Shown here: positions 41,665-52,500 of the stretch, one piece after another
How positions within the stretch are numbered: the stretch's first letter is position 1
Layout of the letters: the number at the start of each line of letters is the position of its first letter
Origin: Lucinisca nassula
Lineage: Eukaryota; Mollusca; Bivalvia; Lucinida; Lucinidae
Assembly (NCBI GenBank): GCA_963580285.1
Contig: OY757010.1
Span: 214,118,138 to 214,182,137, forward strand
Direction of reading: 5' to 3'
DNA length: 64,000 nt
Position numbers and translations under genes: made by a program
Notes under the pieces: model-generated
Told to the model about the DNA's origin: nothing
What the model saw: only the letters and a program-made list of their open reading frames with translations
Database searches by the model: none

Positions 41665-42446
41665 CTTTAACTGTTGGTTTTCGTTTGCTCCAGCATTTCA
41701 GTGGTTTCTTGCTGTTGAGTCCTCACCGTTGTTTCATCTCTGTGGTTGTTTGATTATTTGTGTTCACGGAGATGTTGCACTGATGAGTTATGAGGCCTTC
41801 ATGCGGACTGAACAAACTATTTGTCTATATTGCGACAGAAGTATGGGTGAGGATCGTGGCCACGTAAAATCGATTTAAGCCCCACAGTGGAATTCGTTTC
41901 CACTGACCGTTCCAAGCGGTCTCGGGTTCGATCCCGGGCTGCGACATACCAAAGTCGTTAAAAATGGTACTAGCTGCTCCTCGCTTGGCACTCAGATTTA
42001 CGGGGTAGAGCTAGGACTGGTCGATCCAGTGTCAGGATAATGTGACTGGGTGTGGTATCATGTAATGTGTCTGGGACATGATACTTCAGTGAGGCAGCAC
42101 TATAAACGTGAGCATTGAGCTCCCTGTCGCAACCAGACATCGTCGTGATATGACTGAAAAATTGTTGAAAGCGACGTTAAACCCGAATTCACACACACAC
42201 ACACTCTTCTGTCGCGGTTCATTTTTGTTTTGGCTTGTCTTTGGCTGTTTGTGATGCTTATATTATTTTATTTTGGAAAGCCTATTGGCCATTTTGTGGG
42301 AAAATAACTGTCCTTTTTGCTTTTCGCTATTGATGTTTCCGTTAGGTCTGTTGTTTCATGTTTGTGCTTCTTTCCCTTTGGTGTTTCTGATGGGAGCTGT
42401 GGGTTGATTGTATCGATTCCTGATCATTGCTTTCACTTCTATTTAG
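41665..42446 (+). repeat. Retroelement 3'-tail repeat (family T), copy B, split by a SINE
   Basis: 41665-41925 (CTCCAGCATTTCAGTGGTTT, GGCCTTCATGCGGACTGAAC, GTGGCCACGTAAAATCGATT) and 42205-42446 (TTCTGTCGCGGTTCATTTTT, CATTTTGTGGGAAAATAACT) are contiguous in the related copies at 55.9-56.4 and 60.8-61.4 kb. Confidence 0.8.
41926..42204 (+). mobile_element. SINE-D with B box and ACGTTAAAC tail
   Basis: Starts at a B box (CGGGTTCGATCCCGGGCTGC), so the A-box head is missing. The body has AGTGAGGCAGCACTATAAAC and the tail is GCGACGTTAAACCCGAATTC with (CA)n. Its last ~20 bases resemble those of SINE-A (GACGTTAAACCTCAATTCA). It is inserted in family T copy B. It is not a tRNA gene. Confidence 0.8.
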
Positions 42447-42649
42447 CCTGTCCAGACAAAGTGGTGTGAGTCAGGCTGCCCAATGCATATAAGCATTTGG
42501 GTTTCATGGTGTGAAGAAATCCACGAGCACCCACAACCTATGTTTGCAGTATAAATAAGAAAGATATGACGAATTTCAATCAGAAAAGTAACCATTTTGG
42601 AGATGTGAAAAAAATGCACTATGTCGCACGAGTGTGTTATCGTAAAGTA

Positions 42650-42735
42650 GAGTCCTACCAAATTGGAAGCAACGTCTCCAAAATGACCTAAATAGTGTTG
42701 ACGGGGACGTTTAACCTCAATCCAAACAAACAAAA
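42650..42735 (+). mobile_element. SINE-A 3' tail fragment
   Basis: AATTGGAAGCAACGTCTCCA, then GTGTTGACGGGGACGTTTAA and CCTCAATCCAAACAAACAAA. Confidence 0.7.
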
Positions 42736-42955
42736 TAACAGCAGTCATTCAAAATATCAATTGGACCAAGTTTTTCCCTTCAAAATATGTTCATTGATAT
42801 GAACATTGATATTTGCCATTTTGTCTATGGATTAACGATTTTGGATTAACGCTTTGGTACTACGACTTAAACTACTTTTCACCACTCGGCTGGTGTCTCC
42901 GCCTGGTGGATGGTCTGTCCGTCCCCGAGGGCACCGTCAACCTAGTATTTTAAAC

Positions 42956-43476
42956 ATGGTCAGACACAAATACATAGATAAGATAGTTGCTGGGACGACG
43001 CCCACTATAAAAAGGTCCCGAATATCAAAGGTTGCTTCCGCGACAAGTCAACCCGAACATACATTTCCTGCAGGTTCCAAGGGCATGGGATCTGCAGCCC
43101 GATTAGGTGCCCCTAAAATACTGCTGAAAGATATACAAGAAATGACATACTTACAGTCTGATGACAAATCCCTTTGGTACCGTGATGGTGATGTTTACAA
43201 ACAGATCAAAAACTGTACAGTTAAATTACGTGATATTTTGAAATTTGATGACAGTGAGCCACATTGCAATATAACATCATGCAATTCAAAAAATTGTAAA
43301 ACTTGTAAAATTTTGATCACGGATACAAAGATTACTAGTGGACTCACTAATAAAACATACCACACACGGAGCTGGGACGATCTCAACTTTAAGTCCTCAA
43401 ATGTTGTCTATTGAGTGGAGTGTTCATTTTGCGAACTGATATACGTAGGTGTGACAAAAGGACAACTGCGTACTAG
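42956..43476 (+). pseudogene. PLE ORF, N-terminal and first half of the GIY-YIG endonuclease
   Basis: From ATG 42956 (MVRHKYIDKIVAG) the frame holds a Cys cluster CNITSCNSKNCKTCK and then KTYHTRSWDDLNFKSSNVVY. At 43412 a UGA interrupts it, after which the same frame continues VECSFCELIYVGVTKGQLRT, i.e. the VVY...YVG core of a GIY-YIG nuclease with its C-x2-C pair. The UGA replaces the residue between VVY and VEC. It may be a nonsense mutation, or a selenocysteine codon as reported in clam Naiads. Confidence 0.8.
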
Positions 43477-43485
43477 AAGTAGAAG

Positions 43486-43678
43486 TAAAACAAAGATCAG
43501 GAATTGATACAATTAACTTACTCCACCCATAAAAGACACCAAAGGGAAAGAAACACAAACATTAAGCGACCAGACAATAATGGAAACCAAAACAAAGGAA
43601 GGCCATAAGGACAGTTACTTTCCCACAAAATGGCCATATGGCCATCCAAACTTAAAAGACACAAGCGACACACACAGC
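43486..43678 (-). mobile_element. Family T 3'-tail insertion inside the endonuclease gene
   Basis: 193 bp matching the 3' end of family T on the minus strand, flanked by AAGTAGAAG (43477-43485 and 43679-43687). Removing the insert and one flank puts the two endonuclease halves back in one frame, which shows this is a later insertion. Part of the flank also occurs at the end of other T copies, so the true duplication may be shorter than 9 bp. Confidence 0.85.
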
Positions 43679-44825
43679 AAGTAGAAGGTCTGGTCACAGA
43701 TATGAAGTGAATAATGAAGGCAATCAGTTGTTATACCAACATTTCAATCTAGCAGATCATTCTAGTTTGTCCTTCAGGGTAAGAATATTGGAAAAAATAT
43801 ACCACCCTACTAATAATCCCAGCTGGAGCACACCACTTCGTAGAAAACGTGAGGAGTTCTGGATTAGAGAATTAGGCACTGCAGCACCCTACGGTTGCAA
43901 TAACAAGATAGACTCTGTAGAAAATCTTACCAGCTCTGGATGCAGCTCGGTCAGTGTGATGAGGCTCTTTGGCAGCTCTCAACGACGTAGGAGAAGTCAT
44001 GGACATCGGCACTATAACCGTCCGAATTTTCATGCTGATGTGACATTCAACAATCTCCTTCCACACGTCCAGCAACCTTTAGGACTTCATCATATTCGTA
44101 CCAAACTGTATCAACTGCCGGTTACTAAACTTCGCTCTTTGCAGAAAGAAGCTTTGGATGTGAACACGTTCGATCCAAACTCTCCTGAATATAAGCTGGT
44201 TGCTATTATTGCGGACGTTGCTATGTTTCGGTTGCACAAGCTAGTACAAACAGTTTCTCCAGAAGAGACTCCACCTCGAGACTTTCTGAAGCTTGAATTC
44301 AGAAATAAAGGTCTTGACGCCGTTAACATTGGCAATATTCTGAACAATAAAACAGTGACTTCAAACGTACCAGCTTATTTCAAAAACAAGAGCCCACCAA
44401 TTATTTCCTACAGTTATTCTACTCCGATTGCACCCAAAATATTCAATTATAAAACCGTGCTACGAGGTCTAGATGCCGAGACCATTGCTCAAAACCCCTC
44501 CGAATGTTCACGTAATGTCTCAGATTTTTGTTACAATCCAGCAGGTCACATCATTACAGGAGACCTCAATGTTGTTAGAAATGACAAACTTCGAGACATT
44601 CTTTCAAAAGGCCCCAAATACAGAGAACCTAAGTCTTTTACTTGGAAACAGAATTCCAAATTACTTTTGGATTCTGTTAAAGAGTATGCACGGCGCTGGG
44701 CTAGGAAAGAGGATGCGGAGGTTGACACCCTCTCCGAATGGGTAAAATCAGTAATGGCCTTGGTAAACAGATGTACAACAGTACTCAGCAGAACCATGTC
44801 TCGCCGACATTTATTCGGTGTTTGA
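43679..44825 (+). pseudogene. PLE ORF, second half of the endonuclease and linker to RT
   Basis: Opens in SGHRYEVNNEGNQLLYQHFN, giving the two His that complete a CCHH set with the upstream C-x2-C. It continues IYHPTNNPSWSTPLRRKREE (conserved nuclease Arg/Glu region) and WIRELGTAAPYGCN. A basic linker (QRRRRSHGHRHYNRP) and ~250 residues of PLE-specific N-terminal RT sequence follow. I do not see the CxC linker motif described for Naiads. The frame ends by a one-base insertion near 44814 and overlaps the RT frame. Confidence 0.82.
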
Positions 44826-46192
44826 TAATCCAGATGTTGCTGCTGAGTTAGCTGAAATCCATCAGAAGTTTGTCGTTGTTCCAGCTGACAAGGCATCTAA
44901 CAATATTGTGTTTGTTTGCAAAACACACTATATAAACTGCTTAAAAGAAGAGCTTGGCTTGAGCACTATGACAGGCAACCCAACATATAATTTTTCTTCT
45001 TTGTCCAAAGATGAAATTCTGCGAAACCACCAATCGGTGATGCTTTTGTTTGGAATTTCCCTCCCAGAGGAAGATATGGAACTTCCAAAGTTGTACTGGA
45101 TTCCTAAGCTTCACACGAATCCGTACAAGCAGAGATATATCGCGGGTTCAGCTAAGTGCTCAACCAAGCCTCTTTCACAGATCCTAACACGAATCCTTAC
45201 TACAGTTAAAGATGGCCTTCAGAAATATTGTGACACTGCATATGCGAGGAGTGGTGTGAATCAGATGTGGATCTTGAAAAACTCCAAAAAGCTTCTAGAA
45301 CATCTTCAGTCACAGTCTTTTCTCTCAGTAAACAGCATAAAATCTTTCGATTTCTCAACGCTCTACACAACTATTCCTCATGATAAATTGAAATCTAAAC
45401 TCAAGGAAATGATTAATCAATGTTTTTTCCACAAGAATGGTAACCGTCGCTACCAGTATGTTGTCCTTGGCTACAAAGACACATACTTCGTTCGAGATCA
45501 CTCTGATGCACCACAAAAGTACACTGATGCGGATGTCATAAGGATGCTGGAATATCTAATTGACAATATTTTCGTGGAGTTCAGTGGCCTATTATTTCAG
45601 CAAACAATTGGCATACCAATGGGTACTAATTGTGCACCGTTGCTTGCCAACTTGTTCTTGTACTCGTATGAGGCGGAGTTTGTACAAGGTCTCCTCAAAG
45701 CGGGCAAGAAACGCCTTGCACAACAATTCAATTTCACCTACAGATATATAGGTGATTTATTGTCTGAAAAATGCTAAAATCCACGTGAACTTGAAATTAA
45801 GGAAACAACAGACTGCAACCTCCTCCTCATACTTGGATTGTTATCTCTATATTGACAACGGGAAGCTTACTACTAGGCTGTACGATAAACGAGATGACTT
45901 CAATTTTCCCATTGTTAACTTTCCCTTCCTGAGCAGTAATATCCCGTCTGCACCAGCATACGGAGTTTACGTTTCACAGTTAATCCGTTATGCTAGAGCC
46001 TGTTCAAAGTATCAGGACTTTATGGGACGTGGGAAGGTGCTCACTACCAGGTTGTTATGCCAGGGGTATCAAAAAACCAAACTGGTATCAACACTAAAGA
46101 AGTTTTATGGGAGGCACCATGATCTTGTGGATCCGTACAATGTGGCCGTTTCCAGAATTATTTCTGATATGTTTGCCAATGGAAAGCCATAG
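44815..46192 (+). pseudogene. PLE reverse transcriptase, catalytic motif altered
   Basis: RT landmarks in order: VVVPADKASNNIVFVCK, LYWIPKLHTNPYKQRYIAGS, SFDFSTLYTTIPHDKLK (motif A Asp), IGIPMGTNCAPLLANLFLY (motif B) and YRYIGDLLS (motif C). The usual YIDD has become YIGD, removing the first catalytic Asp. Just after it a short deletion and frameshift move the frame to 45752-46192 (SSSYLDCYLYIDNGKLTTRL, YDKRDDFNFPIVNFPFL). The ORF ends at TAG 46190 with no C-terminal nuclease, consistent with the permuted order. Confidence 0.88.
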
Positions 46193-46496
46193 GAAGACTT
46201 CCAAAATCTCGGACATACCCTTCCCGGCATTTACACCTTTTCTTCGTTCGGGTCGATGGGCATGGTGGGCGAAGCTTGCTTACCAAGTAATGCTTAATAT
46301 CCGCGGACGCCTGATTACACTCTTCTGGAGTCCATGTCTGTTGATCCGAACATTGATATTTGCCATTTTGTCTATGGATTAACGATTTTGGATTAACGCT
46401 TTGGTACTACGACCTAAGCTACATCAAGAAAGGATTATCCCTTGGAAGCAAGGATTACACTATAGCACTGGAAAATATGGAGTGTACTTGTTTTCT

Positions 46497-46542
46497 GGGC
46501 CATACTAGCTAGTTTCGGCCATTTAGGCCTCATCAGTTACCC
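46497..46542 (-). ncRNA. Hammerhead ribozyme, 260-bp unit 1
   Basis: Minus strand: GGGTAA, CTGATGA, stem II GGCC-TAAAT-GGCC, GAAA, stem III CTAGCTAG, triplet GTA, then TGGCCC. The core is complete; stem I has one A-G mismatch and one G-U pair. Confidence 0.82.
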
Positions 46543-46756
46543 TCAAATATTTTCAAAATTCCACAATGGAATCAATGGTCCCAAAGGACAAGAAAATATA
46601 AACTACACTATGATGTAGGACAGGGAGACTTTTTACGGCCGCCACACATTCCCAGACAACAGCTGTAGTGACGTTAAATATGTTCTAGAAAGGGTTATCC
46701 TTTGAAAGCATGGGATACACCATAGAACTGGAAAATATGAAGTGTACATGTTTTCT

Positions 46757-46802
46757 GGTCCAGACTAGATAGTTTCGGCCATTTAGGCCTCATCAGTGAC
46801 CC
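46757..46802 (-). ncRNA. Hammerhead ribozyme, 260-bp unit 2
   Basis: Minus strand: GGGTCA, CTGATGA, GGCC-TAAAT-GGCC, GAAA, CTATCTAG, triplet GTC, then TGGACC. The core is complete with the efficient GUC triplet, but stems I and III carry mismatches. Confidence 0.8.
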
Positions 46803-46946
46803 TCATATATTTTCAAAATTCCACAATGGAATCAATGATCACAAAGGACAAGAAAATATAAACTACACTATGATGTAGGGCAGGGAGACTTTTACGGCCG
46901 CCACACATTCCTAGACAACAGCTGTAATGACGTTAAATATGTTCTT

Positions 46947-47830
46947 TGATGGACATTCTTGCGGGCAGTCTTGACCTGGACCGGGCTGCTCCTTTAGGAG
47001 CAGTCTGATCAGGGTCATTACTTCTTGAATTGACGCGAAATGTGTTTTGAGGGCCACGGGCTTACAATTGTAGCTGTTGTCTGCTTTGTCGTCTTCTGGT
47101 AACTTTGAAGGTCATTCTCGCGGGCCGTGTGGACCCAGACCGGGCTGCTCCTTTAAGAGCGGTCTGGTCGGGGTCATCACTGCTTGCATGTGTGCCAAAA
47201 TGTATTTTAGGTTCACGGTATCACATTCACAATTGCCGTCAGCTTTATTGTATGACTTTGATGACCATTCTTGCGGGCAGTAGTCTGATCAGGGTAAACA
47301 CTTTTTACATGTATGCCATGATGTGATTTTCGGTTCATAGAATCACACTCACAACTGTCGTCTGCTTTGCCATCTGCTTGAACCTTTAGTGGGCATTCTC
47401 GCAGGCAGTTGGGACGCGCGCCTGGCTGCTCCTTTGGAAGCAGGATCATCAGGGATATCACTGTTTGCATGTATGTCAATATGTATTTAAGGTCAACGAG
47501 ATCACAATCGCCATTGTTGTCTGTTTTGTCGTCTGCTGGTTACTTTGATGGTCATTCTTGCAGGCAGTGTGGACCCAAGGGCGGGCTGATCCTTTTGGAG
47601 CGGGTTGGTCGGGGTCATCACTGTTTCGGGATCGCAAATGCATCTGTCGTCTGCTTTGCCGTCTGTTGGAAATTTCATGGTCATTCTCGTAAGCAGTGTG
47701 CATTCGGACCGGCAGCTCCTTTGGGGTCAGTCTTGTCGGGGTCATCACTGTTTGCCTGTCTGCCGAAATGCATTTTATTGTTCTCGGGAGGATGCAGATG
47801 ATGATATTGATGTGTAAACTGTTACACGGC
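46947..47830 (+). repeat. Array of ~160-bp units (left arm of an inverted pair)
   Basis: Six units with GGTCATTCTCGCGGGC, GACCGGGCTGCTCCTTT, GGTCGGGGTCATCACTG and GTCGTCTGCTGGTAACTTTG. The complement of the same unit recurs at 48728-49330. Confidence 0.75.
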
Positions 47831-48446
47831 ATCTATGGGGCTGATATGCAATTGACTATCACACCATAAACAACCAAATTGACCATCTATCAGTCAGTCA
47901 CGGAATATGTTTACCTAACGATCATGATGGTTTTCTATAATTGTTGCCTCTAAATATCGTAGTTATATATTTTTTTCTTTTATACATTCTTTATTCTTCT
48001 TTTAAGCTTCCTCCAGCTTTTTTTTGTTTCTTTTTATTGCATGCTTTTCACCATTTTAAATTTCTGGTCCAAAATTGGTCTGGGTATGGGAGCGGGGATA
48101 CCCTTGGCATTCTGCTTGGTTAACTTCGGCACTAAGAAAGTTGGTCTGATGGCACTTGTTCTATTTCTCCTTTTTCTAACGAAAATCACATAATAAACGC
48201 AGTAAGCAGAAATAAGCTAGACTTACAATCGCAGGTTTAAATTTAATCTCCTCCAAAACGTTTTGGTATTTATGTCTATATACCAGAATGATAGTAATAG
48301 TTTTTCAGTACCTATATACGTCATGCAGACCGACCATTTATATTCTAATATTACATTTCTTATCAGCTGTAAGACGCTACTCCAGGGTAAATCAGGAAAA
48401 GCTAATACGACTTTCACTTTCTGGATGATATTCTACGAACTATATA
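47831..48446. other. Spacer, no gene recognised
   Basis: AT-rich with pyrimidine-rich tracts; open frames here are short and match nothing known to me. Confidence 0.4.
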
Positions 48447-48727
48447 TTGTATCATGTACTTGGCTCGTCTTCCTCTTATTACTTGCTATCTATACATCAG
48501 AATCCCGGCCCTTCAACCTCATCTTCCATCAGTAGTGAGTCCAGCTCACCAACAAGCATGTCGAACAGTCTCTTTAGCTCGCTTAATGTATCTCACAATT
48601 TATCGTTTGTTCATTACAACGTTCAATGCATTATATCCAAACTTGATATAGTATATACTGAACTATACGAGTTTGACATTCTAGCTTTCACTGAAACTTG
48701 GCTCAGTCCTTCCGTAGACCCATCAAA
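48447..48727 (+). pseudogene. LINE 5' fragment, start of the endonuclease domain
   Basis: Encodes IHQNPGPSTSSSISS (the NPGP-type junction common before LINE endonucleases), then LSFVHYNVQCIISKLDIVYT and ELYEFDILAFTETWLSPSVD. The N-x-Q and E-T-W boxes of an AP-endonuclease are visible. The sequence switches abruptly to the inverted array unit at 48728. Confidence 0.82.
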
Positions 48728-49330
48728 GATACCATCAGACAATAAAGCAAACGACAATTGTGAATGTGATCCCGTGAACCTGGCACGCATGCAGGCAGTG
48801 ATGGTCCCGACCAGACCGCTCCTAAAGGAGCAGCCCGGTCAGGGTCCACACTGCCCGCGAAAATGACCATCAAAGTTACCATCAGACGACAGGGCAGACG
48901 GCAATCATGACTGCTTAAGCACATTTTAGAACACATCCAAGCGGTGATGACCCAGACCAGACTAAAGGAGCAGCCCGGTCTGGGTCCACACAGCCCGCGA
49001 GAACGACCTAAAGCAGACATCAGTCATGATTGTGAACCAGCAGATGGCAGTTGGGATTGTGAACCCTTTTATCTTAAAACACAAATCGGCATTCATGCAA
49101 ACAGTGATGACTGTGAACAGGCCGCTCCTAAGGAAGCAGCGTAGTCCAGGTCCACACTGTCTGAGAGAGTGACCATCAAAGTAACCATCAGGAAACAGAG
49201 CAGACGATAATAGTGACTGAGGTACCGTGTGCATTTAAACACGTTTACATGCAAACAGTGATGCCCTTGATCAGACTGCTCTTACTGACATAATTATAAA
49301 CTTGGTGATAATGATGTTGCAGTATATGAA
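48728..49330 (-). repeat. Array of ~160-bp units (right arm of an inverted pair)
   Basis: About four units, complement of 46947-47830: GACCAGACCGCTCCTAAAGG, AGCAGCCCGGTCAGGGTCCA, CACTGCCCGCGAAAATGACC. A small hairpin (CTCCTAAAGGAG) sits in each unit. Confidence 0.75.
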
Positions 49331-49523
49331 AAAAGAAAGGAAGACCGCTATACCACAGGGATAACAACATACGTCATAGCAGAGATGTCGTACCCATTTA
49401 CGGCCATATTGGTGTAAATAGGTAAATAAAATGCTTCAAACTAGATATGTACATTGTGAGTCTTCAGAAAACACACTTCAGCTGATAAAGAACAATATTT
49501 GAATCCCATCAGTGAGCTAATTA
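49331..49523. other. No feature recognised
   Basis: A short stretch between two array elements with no recognisable motif. Confidence 0.4.
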
Positions 49524-52500
49524 TGCCCCCAACTTTGAAAAAGTTGGAGGGGCATATTGGTTCTGGTTCGTTCGTCCGTTCATCCGTTCGTCCGTCCGTT
49601 ACGCTTTTGATGCATAGCATAACTAAAGAACCGTGTATGCTAGGGTTTTGAAATTTCATATATGGATTCCTCATGGGAAATTAGCTGACGCGTATTTTTT
49701 TTCTCGTCCGGATTATGCCCCCTTCAAGAGTTATTGCCCTTTGATTTTTTTAATTAAATCTTGCCAGCAAGATATCTCAAAAGCTGTTGGAGCTAGAGCC
49801 TTGAAAGTTGGTGAATATAGTGTTGGTGATGAGTAGATGAACTGATTAACTTTTGACATAATTCCGAAAAATACTTTGTGAGTTATGGCCCTTTGCATTT
49901 TGGTAATTTGTGTCCATTGTAATGAATGCTAAAAGTGTTGCGTAGCATAACTTTAGAACCGTGTATGCTAGGGTTTTGAAATTTCATATATGGATTCCTC
50001 ATGGAAAATTAGCTGACGCGTATTTTTTTCTCGTCTGGATTATGCCCCTTTTAAGAGTTATGCCTTTCGAAATTTTTTTAATAAAATCTTGTCAGCAAGA
50101 TATCTCAAAAACAATTGGAGCTAGAGCCTTGAAAGTTGGTGAATAGATTGGTAGTGATGAGTAGATGAACTGATTAACTTATGACACAATTCCGAAAAAT
50201 ACTTTGTGAGTTATTGCCCTTTGTCATTTTGGTAATTTGTGCCCATTGTAATTTATGCTAAAAGTGATGCATAGCATGACTTTAGAACCGTGTATGCTAT
50301 AGTTTTGAAATTTCATGTATGTATATCTGATGGAAATTAAGCTGACGCGTATTTTTTTCTCGTCAGGATTATGCCCCTTTCAAGAGTTATTGCACTTTGA
50401 ATTTTTTTAATAAAATCTTGTCAGCAAGATATCTCAAAAAACTATTGGAGCTAGAGCCTTGAAAGTTGGTGAATATATTGGTGGTGATGAGTCGATGAAC
50501 TGATTAACTTTTGACAAAATTCTGAAAAATACTTTGTGAGTTATGGGCCTTTGTCATTTTGGTAATTTGTGGCCATTGTAATGTATTCTAAAAGTGATGC
50601 ATAGCATGACTAAGAACCGTGTATGCTAGGGTTTTGAAATTTCATATATGGATTCCTCATGGAAAATTAGCTGACACGTATTTTTTTCTCGTCCTGATTA
50701 TGCCCCTTTCAAGAGTGATTGCCCTTTGAATTTTTTTAATAAAATTTTGCCAACAAAATATCTCAAACACTATTGGAGCTAGAGCCTTGAAAGTTGTTGA
50801 GTAGATTGGTGGTGATGAGTATATGAACTGATTAACTTTTGACAAAATTCCGAAAAATACTTTGTGAGTTATGGCCCTTTGTCATTTTGGTAATGTGTGC
50901 CCATTGTAATGAATGCTAAAAGTGATGCATAGCAAAACTTTAGAACTGTGTATGCTTTTGAAATTTCATATATGCATTCCTAATGGAAAATAAGCTGATG
51001 CGTATTTTTTTCTCATCCGGATTATGCCCCTTTCAAGAGTTATTGCCCTTTAAAATTTTTTTGATTATCCCCTCGCACAACATAGTTGTGAGGGGGGATA
51101 TAGCATTTGTCCTGTACGTACGTACGTACTTTTGTCATCGCTCTAGCGCGTACATTTCTTGACCGATTTTAATATAACTTCACACAAATGTTCCCTATAA
51201 AAAAATCTCGAGCGAGTTCCACTTTCAATGTCATTACCTCAAGGTCCAGGTCACTGTGGCTATTTTTAGAAAAAATTTTGACATCGCTCTAGCGCCTACA
51301 TTTCTTCACCAATTTCAATATAACTTCACACAAATGTTCCTTATAAAAAAATCTCGAGCGAGTTTGACTTTCATGATCATAACCTCAAGGTCAAGGTCAC
51401 TGTGGCTATTTTTTTTAAAACTTTGTCATCGCTCTAGCGCCTACATTTCTTCACCAATTTCAATATAACTTCACACAAATGTTCCTTATAAAAAATCTCG
51501 AGCGAGTTCGACTTTCAAGGTCTCGACCTCAAGGTCAAGGTCACTGTGGCTATTGTTAGAAAAACTTTGTCATCGCTCTAGCGCCTACATTTCTTCACCA
51601 ATTTCAATATAACTTCAAACCAATGTTCCTTATAAAAAAATCTCGAGCGAGTTCGACTTTCAAGGTCAAGGTCACTGTGGCTATTTTTAGAAAAACTTTG
51701 TCATCGCTCTAGCGCCTCCATTTCTTCACCAATTTCAATATAACTTCACACAAATGTTTCTTATAAAAATATCTCGATCAAGTTCGACTTTCAAGATGAT
51801 GGCCTCAAGGTCAAGGTCACTGTGGCTATTTTTAGAAAAAAATTTGTCATCGCTGTAGCGCCTACATTTCTTCACTGATTTCAATATAACTTCTGTTTCT
51901 CATGACAATATCTCGAGCGAGTTCGACTTTCAAGGTCATGACCTCAAGGTCAAGGTCACTGTGGCTATTTTTTATAAAAAAATTGTCATCGCTATAGTGC
52001 CTACATTTCTTCACTCATTTCAATATAACTTCACACTAATGTTTCTTATGACAATATCTCAGCGTGTTCGACTTTCAAGGTCATGACCTCAAGGTCAAGG
52101 TCACTGTGGCTATTTTAAGAAAAACTTTGTCATCGCTCTAGCACCTACATTTCTTCACTGATTTCAATATAACTTCACACAAATGTTCCCTATGACAATA
52201 TCTTGAGCGAGTTCGACTTTCAAGGTCATGACCTAAAGGTCAAGGTCACTGTGGCTATTTTTAGAAAAATTTTGTCATTGCTCTAGCGCCTACATTTCTT
52301 CACTGATTTCAATATAACGTCACACAAATGTTCCTTATGACTATATCTCGAGCGAGTTCCACTTTCAGGGTCATGACCTCAAGGTTAAGGTCACTGTAGC
52401 TATTTTAAGAAAATATTTGTCATCGCTCTAGCGCCTACATTTCTTCACCGATTTCAATATAACTTCACACAAATGTTCCTTATGAAAATATCTCAAGCGA

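Larger units (their letters stand above)
42794..46421 (+). mobile_element. Penelope-like element with N-terminal GIY-YIG endonuclease (Naiad-like), decayed
   Basis: A ~3.6-kb element flanked by ~78-bp direct repeats (42794-42871 and 46341-46421, beginning GAACATTGATATTTGCCATT) that resemble the pseudo-LTRs of Penelope-like elements. The order is a cysteine-rich segment, the GIY-YIG endonuclease, a linker, then RT; canonical Penelope/Poseidon elements have the endonuclease after RT. The permuted order is that of the Naiad/Chlamys clade (Craig and colleagues). Damage: an in-frame UGA, a 202-bp insertion, a +1 frameshift near 44814, loss of a catalytic Asp and a deletion/frameshift near 45770. 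Confidence 0.85.
46428..46946 (-). mobile_element. Second retrozyme-like dimer, 260-bp units
   Basis: Two units exactly 260 bp apart (AGTTTCGGCC at 46511 and 46771). Shared motifs are GGTTATCCTTTGAAAGCA-like, GGAAAATATGGAGTGTAC, AATTCCACAATGGAATCAAT and TTACGGCCGCCACACATTCC. GGCCGCCACAC is also found in the 383-bp family, so the two are related. The dimer abuts the downstream direct repeat of the Penelope-like element. Confidence 0.85.
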
